From: Microcoleus sp036705565
GTDB taxonomy: Bacteria > Cyanobacteriota > Cyanobacteriia > Cyanobacteriales > Microcoleaceae
NCBI GenBank assembly: GCA_036705565.1
Contig: JAUBUY010000022.1
Direction: 5' to 3' (one strand)
DNA: 64,000 nucleotides
The notes under the pieces are model-generated. The model did not search any database. It saw only the letters and a list, made by a program, of their open reading frames with translations, and was not told the DNA's origin. Below, one piece after another: positions 26,329 to 32,746 of this stretch (the first letter of the stretch is position 1; the number at the start of each line of letters is the position of its first letter). The translations under genes and the position numbers were made by a program.

Positions 26329-26458
26329 GTCGATCGACCTTTTTTACTTCAGGCAGGGTTCTCAATTCTCGTGATTGCCAGATTGATTGTGTTAAAGTAG
26401 GGTGCTATTCGGCGCACCTTACCACAATTTTCAAGCCAAGTAAGTTAACCTAGCACGC

Positions 26459-26524
26459 AGAAACCGGTTTTTTTACCGAATCTGCGGCCTACAACAGGTC
26501 TTTTCGTAAAAAAACCCGGTTTCT
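26459..26524. repeat. Inverted repeat with AGAAACCGG ends
   Basis: AGAAACCGGTTTTTTTAC (26459-26476) is nearly complementary to 26506-26524. Sequences of the same AGAAACC(A/G)GG kind occur at about 35583-35685. It lies in a 289-bp gap between the convergent genes 24688-26328 and 26618-27418. Confidence 0.65.
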
Positions 26525-26617
26525 AAACAATCGTGCATAAGTCTTATGTGGTTAATTCAATGGTGAGTTAACCCGCGATCGCCCGTATTAAATAATCGCA
26601 AAAATCCTCGCCCCAAT

Positions 26618-27418
26618 CTAAAATTCCGAATAGCTCAGCAGCCGCACTATTTTTTCATTATCGTTCAATTCGCCGACAATCCGTCGCACGGGTTTCGGCC
26701 AGATTTTAATCAAAGTAGGAGTTGCTGAAATCTGATCTGCCTCAGCTTGGTCTGGATGTTTCAAAACATCAATTACTTTTAAAGTGTAGGGACGATCGAG
26801 GCATTTCTCTAAGAACTGGTGTAAAGTTTCGAGAGTGCGTTCGGTGCTGGGGTTGCTGCCGGAAACAAACAGACGCAAAACGTACCCTTGAGTTTGTGGC
26901 GGTGGGGTGAGTGCTGTTGGTTTGGGAAGCCGAGTCTGCTGCGATTGCGGAAAGCCCAAGGGAGTTACTATGGAATTGCTCCAGTCCGATCGAGCTTCGG
27001 GGCTGGCATACTGTACAACTAAGTCGTGATTTTCCCAAAGTTCGGGGAATTGTTCGTGATAAGTAGCGATTGCCATCGGTTCGCACATTTCTTCGCTGCG
27101 GGGATGCCACACTAAGTCGCCAGTCCCAAAAATGGCGTTCAGCAGCGTTTGATGTCGCAGCACGGGGGGGTAAGCCTCGGCAGCAACCCGCACCTGCCGA
27201 TCGCCTGGATCGAGCCAGCAGTCAATGGTTGCCGTGTAGCAAGGTATCAGAAAATGCGGCGGTTCCGACAAACCGAGGATCTCCTGTAGAGCTACGCACA
27301 ACTGCAAATGCCACCGAGTTTGCTTGTGGGGGTCTATGCAATAGATTAAGTCTCCCCCTGGTGTAAACAGCGCAATGCCTTTGAAAAATTCTGGCAAAAT
27401 AGGGCGATCGACTTTCAA
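26618..27418 (-). CDS. Protein with C-terminal KaiB-like domain
   Basis: 266 residues. Residues 178-264 (YVLRLFVSGSNPSTERTL, then YTLKVIDVLKHPDQAEADQI, then SATPTLIKIWPKP) match the thioredoxin-like fold of KaiB and the SasA sensor domain. The first 160 residues (IALFTPGGDLIYCIDPHKQ; CWLDPGDRQVRVAAEAYPP) are a separate domain I cannot name, followed by a Pro/Gln linker. KaiB-type domains bind KaiC or related ATPases in clock systems. No kinase domain is attached. It lies 75 bp after pilT on the same strand, separated by palindromic repeats. A signalling role in motility is inference from position. Confidence 0.85.
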   Translation of the reverse strand: MKVDRPILPEFFKGIALFTPGGDLIYCIDPHKQTRWHLQLCVALQEILGLSEPPHFLIPCYTATIDCWLDPGDRQVRVAAEAYPPVLRHQTLLNAIFGTGDLVWHPRSEEMCEPMAIATYHEQFPELWENHDLVVQYASPEARSDWSNSIVTPLGFPQSQQTRLPKPTALTPPPQTQGYVLRLFVSGSNPSTERTLETLHQFLEKCLDRPYTLKVIDVLKHPDQAEADQISATPTLIKIWPKPVRRIVGELNDNEKIVRLLSYSEF

Positions 27419-27435
27419 TTCAGTACACCAATAAA

Positions 27436-27484
27436 AGTTAACAGTTAACAGTTAACTGTTAACTGTTAACTGTTAACTGTTAAC
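27436..27484. repeat. Palindromic TTAACAG/TTAACTG heptamer repeat, second block
   Basis: GTTAACA units switch to GTTAACT units, giving a self-complementary block. It lies directly after the pilT stop on the minus strand and before the KaiB-like gene. Confidence 0.75.
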
Positions 27485-27493
27485 ACTCGACCT

Positions 27494-28768
27494 TTAGACT
27501 CGACCTCGCAGCATCTGAGCCATTTCGTTCGGGAACGGCGAGTTCTCTACACAAAGTTCTTCAGTAATCCGACCTTCTTGATAAAGACCGTAGAGCGACT
27601 TATTCATCGTCGTCATGCCTTCATAAGTATCTTTGATCATGATTTGATTGATTTCCTCATTCTGCCCCTTCATAATGTATTCCTTAACCACGTCGGTATT
27701 GATCATCACGTCGTGGAAAGCAGCCCGCTTGCCGTCTGTGGTTTTGCACAGCAGTTGAGCAATAATCGCCACTAGGGATTCGGAAATTGAAACCCGTATG
27801 GCATCCTGTTCTTCCGCCCCGAACATATCAAGAATCCGGTTCAGGGTTTTAACCGCACTGTTGGTGTGCAGGGTTCCTGCAACTAAGTGACCGGTTTGAG
27901 AGGCTTTGAGGGCGATTTCCACCGTCTCTCTGTCCCGAATTTCTCCTACTAGCAGCATATCGGGGTCTTGTCGCAGAGCGCCTTTGAGAGCGCTCATAAA
28001 CTTGAGGGTGTGCCTGCCGACTTCCCGGTGCTTAATCAATGATTTTTTGCTTTCGTGTACGAATTCTACCGGGTCTTCGATCGTGATGATGTTGTAGGCT
28101 TTATTCTTATTGATGTAGTCGATCATCGCGGCCAAGGTGGTAGACTTACCCGAACCTGTCGGCCCTGTCACCAAAATCAGCCCTTTGTGGTAGCCACATA
28201 TTTTCCTAAATACCTCCGGCAGTTTCAATTCCTCCATTGTCAAGATTTTGGCAGGAATTAGCCGCAGCACCATTGCCGGGCCGGCCAAGGAGTCCATGCA
28301 ACTGATCCGAATGCGGACGAACCCGAAGTCGAAAGCGCCGTCAAAGTCTAGGGTTTTTTGGAAAATTTCAATTTCTTCATCGCTCATGCACTCCCGCAAC
28401 CAGCCAAAAAACGTATCTAAATCCGTCGGTGGATAGCCGATGTCGGCAATCTCGCCCCGCGTGCGGAAGCGGGGAACTTCGTTTACTCCGAGGTGAAGGT
28501 CGGATACTCCTTCTTCTTTGGCTCGCATGACTAGCTCTTTCAAAGTCGGAGATCCGCCGCTGCTAGAACTCTGGCTTTTAGGTGTGGCGAAGGATTGCGA
28601 GGCTGGTGCTGGTGCCGGTGGCGCTGCTGGTGCTGGTGCCGGTGGCGGTGCTGGTGGCATTCCTGCTGCTCTGGGGGGCATTCCGGGAGCAGGAGGGCGG
28701 GGCATTCCGGGTGGTGGGGGGGCTCCGGGTACGGGCGGGCGAGGAGCGGGCGGATGCTGTTGTGTCAT
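27494..28768 (-). CDS. pilT: Twitching motility retraction ATPase PilT
   Basis: 424 residues from the ATG at 28768, which has AAGG about 8 nt upstream; an upstream in-frame ATG-less extension to 28861 lacks support. The first 70 residues are Pro/Ala-rich (PPPGMPRPPAPGMPPRAAG). After that comes a PilT core: Walker A GPTGSGKSTT, the Asp box DMLLVGEIRDRETV, the His box GTLHTNSAVKTLNRI. PilT is a hexameric ATPase at the inner membrane that retracts type IV pili, powering gliding or phototactic movement. The enlarged Pro-rich front part is unusual. Upstream gene of the KaiB-domain gene. Confidence 0.95.
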   Translation of the reverse strand: MTQQHPPAPRPPVPGAPPPPGMPRPPAPGMPPRAAGMPPAPPPAPAPAAPPAPAPASQSFATPKSQSSSSGGSPTLKELVMRAKEEGVSDLHLGVNEVPRFRTRGEIADIGYPPTDLDTFFGWLRECMSDEEIEIFQKTLDFDGAFDFGFVRIRISCMDSLAGPAMVLRLIPAKILTMEELKLPEVFRKICGYHKGLILVTGPTGSGKSTTLAAMIDYINKNKAYNIITIEDPVEFVHESKKSLIKHREVGRHTLKFMSALKGALRQDPDMLLVGEIRDRETVEIALKASQTGHLVAGTLHTNSAVKTLNRILDMFGAEEQDAIRVSISESLVAIIAQLLCKTTDGKRAAFHDVMINTDVVKEYIMKGQNEEINQIMIKDTYEGMTTMNKSLYGLYQEGRITEELCVENSPFPNEMAQMLRGRV

Positions 28769-29073
28769 ATGCGCTACCTTAAGTTGGTGAGAAGGCTGAC
28801 TCGAACAGATGATTTGTGGGAGTTGAACAATGCCGATCGCCATTGTGCGCGTCTTGCACAAAAGCTTAACTGTTGTTCTCAGTCTATCCCAAGAGGGGGT
28901 CGTAGTGCTGCACTACTAAGGAACTATTGTGCCAATTGGAGGATGTCATCACTCTCGATATATGATCAAATATGGATTTTTGACTTTTTTGGATAAATTT
29001 CTTAATCAAAAGACTTTGCCACAATTTAAAAGTATTAAATTATACTTTGCCCAACTATTAAGGACTTAAACGG

Positions 29074-30471
29074 ATGAATTCTGTCGATCGGGCTTTTACT
29101 CCAGCTTTGGAGTTGGCGGAGTCGATCCGCACGCTGGAAGTGTCGCCTTTAGAAATTGTCAATCTGTACTTGGAACGCATTGAGCGATTAAACCCTGAGC
29201 TGGGCAGTTATTTTACTGTAACGGCCGATCGGGCGATCGCCCTAGCTAAATCTCAAACCGAACAACTAGCTGGGTTAAACAAGCCACAGGAATTGCCACC
29301 TTTTTTCGGAGTGCCGATCGCCATTAAAGACTTGACACCCGTTACCGGCGTTCCGTGTACCTACGGCACTCAGGCTTTGCAGGGTAACATCTCTGCCTAC
29401 GACGAGTCAGTAGTATGGCGGATCAAAGCAGCGGGATTTAACATTCTGGGCAAAACAGCCACCTCTCAAATTGGCTCATTACCTTACACCGAACCAGAAG
29501 GTTTCCCGCCCGCGCGCAATCCCTGGAATTTAGACTATACGCCCGGAGGTTCCAGCGGAGGCTCAGCGGCGGCTGTAGCAGCGGGTTTGTGCGCGATCGC
29601 CCAAGGTTCAGACGGCGGCGGTTCGATTCGAGGTCCAGCTTCCTGCTGCGGTTTAGTAGGCATTAAACCGTCGCGGGGGCGAGTTTCCTGGGCACCTGTC
29701 GGAGATTACCTCAGCGGCATTTCTGCCAACGGCCCACTGGCGCGCACTGTAGCTGACGCCGCCGCACTTTTGGATGTGATGTCAGGCTACACAACAGGCG
29801 ATCCGTACTGGCTACCCGATTCAAATCCGACGTTTTTAGAGGCTTCCACTCAAGAGTTAGGCAAGCTACGAATTGCTTTTTCTACCAGTATTTCCCCTGT
29901 GGGCGAGGCTGCGCCTATCTGTCAGCAAGCGGTACTCGAAACAGTAAAATTATTGACAGATTTGGGTCATGATGTCGAACCTGGATGCCCGGATTTTACG
30001 GGTTTAATCGAACCGTTTATCGCAATTTGGCAGTCTGGGGCGGCGGCAAGTGGCATTCCCGGCCCTGCTTTGGAACCGATGAATCGCTGGCTGTTAGAAA
30101 GAACTATTTCCGCTGGGGAATATTTGCGGGCGGTGAATCAAATGCAGGTGATTTCACGGCGGATTGTGGGATTCTTTGAAAAATTTGATGTGTTAGTTTT
30201 GCCGACTTATATGCACTCGCCAATCCGGGTTGGGGAGTGGGCGGATTTGAGTTTTGAAGAAACTTTGCAGCACATTATTAATTGGGTAGCTCCTTGTCCG
30301 CCGTTTAATGCTAGCGGTTTGCCTGCGATCGCACTTCCTGCTATTTTAGATAACAACGGTTTGCCCGTGGGAATTCAAATTATCGGGCGGCCGGCGGCGG
30401 AAGCAACTTTAATTGCTTTAGCGGCGCAGATGGAAGCGGCGAAACCTTTCCCCGTTTTAGATTTTAAATAG
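29074..30471 (+). CDS. Amidase-signature family hydrolase
   Basis: 465 residues. The Ser-cisSer-Lys triad is visible: Lys85 (PIAIKDL), Ser160 (PGGSSGGSAAAV) and Ser184 (GSDGGGSIRGPAS), with the 24-residue Ser-Ser spacing of the family. AAGGA lies 9 nt before the ATG. The enzyme hydrolyses amide bonds of small molecules in the cytosol; the substrate is not told by sequence. It is not next to gatB or gatC, so it is probably not GatA. An intrinsic terminator follows. Confidence 0.9.
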   Translation: MNSVDRAFTPALELAESIRTLEVSPLEIVNLYLERIERLNPELGSYFTVTADRAIALAKSQTEQLAGLNKPQELPPFFGVPIAIKDLTPVTGVPCTYGTQALQGNISAYDESVVWRIKAAGFNILGKTATSQIGSLPYTEPEGFPPARNPWNLDYTPGGSSGGSAAAVAAGLCAIAQGSDGGGSIRGPASCCGLVGIKPSRGRVSWAPVGDYLSGISANGPLARTVADAAALLDVMSGYTTGDPYWLPDSNPTFLEASTQELGKLRIAFSTSISPVGEAAPICQQAVLETVKLLTDLGHDVEPGCPDFTGLIEPFIAIWQSGAAASGIPGPALEPMNRWLLERTISAGEYLRAVNQMQVISRRIVGFFEKFDVLVLPTYMHSPIRVGEWADLSFEETLQHIINWVAPCPPFNASGLPAIALPAILDNNGLPVGIQIIGRPAAEATLIALAAQMEAAKPFPVLDFK

Positions 30472-30479
30472 GGAATAGT

Positions 30480-30507
30480 AAGGGATAAAATCACATTTCC
30501 CTTTTTT
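30480..30507 (+). terminator. Intrinsic terminator after the amidase gene
   Basis: AAGGGA pairs with TCCCTT across a 12-nt loop, followed by a T-tract (TTTTTT) at 30502-30507. It is within 10 nt of the amidase stop and just outside the TnpB-related element. Confidence 0.55.
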
Positions 30508-30526
30508 AGGGGTTAGAAGCTGTTCG

Positions 30527-30727
30527 CTAATTTCTGGACAGAACTACCCATTGCTTTCCGTTTGTCCATCTATTAACCGATCGACATATTCTCGCTTGCC
30601 GTTCCTGCCAGTTGGGGACTGCTTTCAATTTGTCTTTGATTCCTGGTTTCACCTTGAAACACACAGGATCTTTATCTAGTGGCTCATCACTGGTAAAACC
30701 AAATTTATTGTCTTTATGGAATGGCAT
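30527..30727 (-). CDS. Small conserved cyanobacterial protein, 3' frameshifted
   Basis: 66 residues from ATG at 30727 (MPFHKDNKFGFTSDEPLDK). A frame from 30787 is open but the MPFHKDNKF start is the one I know from similar short cyanobacterial proteins. After WQER the frame runs into RQARICRSVNR, whereas deleting one G near 30600 restores KREYVDRLIDGQTESNG and a stop at 30544, the expected end of such proteins. The gene is therefore probably frameshifted, or the read has an extra base. It is divergent from the TnpB-related gene, sharing a 59-bp promoter gap. Role unknown. Confidence 0.6.
   Translation of the reverse strand: MPFHKDNKFGFTSDEPLDKDPVCFKVKPGIKDKLKAVPNWQERQARICRSVNRWTNGKQWVVLSRN
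30536..30567 (+). repeat. Left terminal inverted repeat of the TnpB-related element
   Basis: Begins GGACAGAACTACCCATTGCT and ends TTTGTCC. It overlaps the 3' end of the small divergent gene. Confidence 0.7.
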
Positions 30728-30786
30728 TGTTGTTTTTTGCCGTAGTTGATATACTGACACGTAACATACATTGAGAGGTCGAATCA

Positions 30787-32286
30787 ATGCCTTCCCTAAC
30801 TTACATCAAAGGTCTTCCAACGCCAGCAAACGAACTAAATGCTTTAGGATTCACGGATTTTGAGATGTTCCTAGAGGCATTTGCGCCCATCTTTCGAGAT
30901 GCCGCAATTGAAACAGTCAACCACCTAAAGAACGGCACTGAATTCAACAAATCAATGTGGAACACCCATTTGCAGAAGACCTATCAAATTAGCAAGCGTC
31001 ATGCAAATGGTGTCATTGCCTATGCAAAAGGTAAAGTAGACGGCTCAAAAGAACATCAAGCTTTGCATATTAAAACATTGTTCGGGAAGGCGAAATCAAT
31101 CAAAGCTTGGATTAAGAAGGCAGAGCGCAAGCTGAAACTTGCTCGAAAGTTCTACGCAAAAAAGAATTGGGAGAATTCAAAAACAGGTTGCAATTTCCCT
31201 CTGTCCTGTTCGTTGAACCATAAAGATACGAATTGGCAAAATTTGAAGTTTCAACTTCATGGAAAAAAACGCAAACTGTACCTGATTCAAGCCAAGATCG
31301 AATTCTTGAAACATAAACCCATTAAGGTGTCCGTCCCGCACGGTCAAGTTTTTATTGTTGGGGCCGCAGACGAAAGTTTTGGGAATCAGGTCGCACAGTG
31401 GGACGGTAAAACTATTAAATTCCGTGTCCCTGCCTGTCTAGAAACTCGGTTTGGGAAGTCCGTAGTTTCTGAAGTTGGCAACTTCGATCGCAACATTAAC
31501 CGTTTACCTGAAACAGGCTCTAAGACCTGGCATCTCTTCAAAAAAGATGGCAAGTGGAATATTGCGGTACAGTTTACAGCTTCTGAGGTGAAGCGCCAAT
31601 CCAAAGATCGTGCCTATGGCTGTATTGGAATTGACATGAATCCCGGTTCGATTGGTTGGAGCTATGTTGACACTGAAGGCAACCTGAAAGCTCATGGTAA
31701 AATTCCCCTAGAAATCGGACTCCCATCCGGTAAGCAGCAGGCTCAAATCGTTGATGCCTGTCTGTCTCTGGCTAACCTTGCAATTTGCTTTTCTTGCCCG
31801 GTCGTGTGCGAAGAACTTGATTTTGCGCACAAGAAAGAGTGCTTAGGTGAGCAAAGCAAGAAATACGCCAGAATGATGTCTTCATGGGCTTACAGCGAGT
31901 TTTTCAAACAACTGAACGCAATCTTATCAAACCGTGGCATTGAGCTAATTACGGTCAATCCTGCATACAGTTCAATTATTGGTTTAGTGAAGTACATGAA
32001 AATGTACGGACTAGCCAGTGATGAAGCGGCTGCATTGGTTATTGCCAGACGCGGAATGCGGCTGAGTGAAAGACTGCCATCAACCATAACCGCCTATGTT
32101 GAGGTGAACTCAGCAAAGCACGTATGGTCGATGTGGAACCAACTGAATAAACAGATCGAGCGTTCCGGTAAGGTTAATCGCAGACACGATTACTTTACCG
32201 TTTCTAACTGGAGTTTCCTAGCCAACCTCGAAAATGAGGAAGATTTATCACTAGGAAAGAACGCTTTCACTTACACCGTGGAGTGA
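30787..32286 (+). CDS. TnpB-related RuvC nuclease without zinc finger
   Basis: 499 residues. All three RuvC acids are present: Asp283 (CIGIDMNPGSIGW), Glu342 (PVVCEELDF) and Asp412 (GLASDEAAALVIARRG). The CxxC zinc finger of typical TnpB, which lies after the VNPAYTSQ-like motif, is missing: here VNPAYSSIIGLVKYMKMYG leads straight to motif III. This places it with TnpB-related accessory proteins rather than IS605 TnpB or Cas12k. Relatives act as guide-RNA-directed DNA nucleases, with the RNA made at the 3' end of the gene; that is inference for this one. The stop is 5 nt before the right inverted repeat. TTGCCG and TATACT in the 59-bp upstream gap may be its promoter. Confidence 0.85.
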   Translation: MPSLTYIKGLPTPANELNALGFTDFEMFLEAFAPIFRDAAIETVNHLKNGTEFNKSMWNTHLQKTYQISKRHANGVIAYAKGKVDGSKEHQALHIKTLFGKAKSIKAWIKKAERKLKLARKFYAKKNWENSKTGCNFPLSCSLNHKDTNWQNLKFQLHGKKRKLYLIQAKIEFLKHKPIKVSVPHGQVFIVGAADESFGNQVAQWDGKTIKFRVPACLETRFGKSVVSEVGNFDRNINRLPETGSKTWHLFKKDGKWNIAVQFTASEVKRQSKDRAYGCIGIDMNPGSIGWSYVDTEGNLKAHGKIPLEIGLPSGKQQAQIVDACLSLANLAICFSCPVVCEELDFAHKKECLGEQSKKYARMMSSWAYSEFFKQLNAILSNRGIELITVNPAYSSIIGLVKYMKMYGLASDEAAALVIARRGMRLSERLPSTITAYVEVNSAKHVWSMWNQLNKQIERSGKVNRRHDYFTVSNWSFLANLENEEDLSLGKNAFTYTVE

Positions 32287-32291
32287 GGTGC

Positions 32292-32324
32292 GGACAAATT
32301 ATCTAGCATTGGGTAGTTTTGTCC
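32292..32324 (-). repeat. Right terminal inverted repeat and 3' hairpin of the TnpB-related element
   Basis: On the plus strand GGACAAA..TTTGTCC, a perfect 7-bp stem with a 19-nt loop containing AGCATTGGGTAGTT. It lies where TnpB guide RNAs usually end. Confidence 0.65.
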
Positions 32325-32419
32325 ACACATTTAGAAGCGGTATGCCAAATCAGGATTTGTGTGCGGGGAACTAGAAATCCGGTTTTTCGCATAAATTTCT
32401 ATTGACTGTTGACCCCCTC

Positions 32420-32566
32420 GCATCCAGGATACCCGCCACGTGATTCATCCGTCCAGAAATAAAAAACCTCTATCCGATAAAGGAGCCCCCGAATTGATCC
32501 GTGGGGTCAATTCTAAAATCTAAAATCTAAAATCTAAAATCTAAAATCTAAAATCGATTGACTGTT
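32420..32566 (+). repeat. 147-bp dispersed repeat (GCATCCAGGATAC type), copy near TnpB element
   Basis: Runs from GCATCCAGGATAC through GATTCATCCGT, CTCTATCCGATAAAG, GATCCGTGGGGTCAATTC, six TCTAAAA heptamers and CGATTGAC. It matches the flanks of the kinase pair at 52783-52920 and, inverted, at 57479-57813. The rest of the 460-bp gap (32287-32746) shows nothing else coding; TTGCGGG-rich DNA gives way to an AT-rich promoter region. Confidence 0.75.
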
Positions 32567-32746
32567 TGACATTTGAACAATACCGATGCCACGGGAAACG
32601 AGAGGATTGAGAAAGGGGACAAATTTCAGGTTTAATTATGGCAAGGAAATATAAAATACTTCTTAAGATACTTGACATATTTGGAAAAAAGGCTATAATC
32701 TCTTCAAATTAATTCCCGATGGCGGGTGTATCTAAAAAAATAGCTT

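Larger units (their letters stand above)
30521..32330. mobile_element. TIR-flanked element with a TnpB-related nuclease and a small divergent gene
   Basis: 32-33 bp inverted ends: left 30536-30567, right 32292-32324, matching as GGACA(G/A)AACTACCCA(T/A)TGCT.. followed by TTTGTCC. The first 20 positions have 18 identities. Each end can also fold by itself (GGACA pairing with TGTCC). An 8-bp direct repeat TTAGAAGC lies just outside (30513-30520 and 32331-32338), a possible target duplication, though the distances to the TIRs are unequal (15 and 6 nt). No TnpA, serine recombinase or DDE gene is inside. Confidence 0.6.

Noticed and set aside
29074..30471. GatA subunit of the amidotransferase
   Set aside because: The amidase signature is shared, but sequence features and lack of gatB/gatC neighbours do not favour GatA.
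30787..32286. Cas12k or other CRISPR-associated type V effector
   Set aside because: No CRISPR repeats, no Tn7-like genes, and all three RuvC acids are intact, unlike Cas12k; size and motifs fit TnpB-related proteins.
30521..32330. Complete IS200/IS605 insertion sequence
   Set aside because: No TnpA Y1 transposase gene, and the ends are inverted repeats rather than IS605-type hairpin ends.
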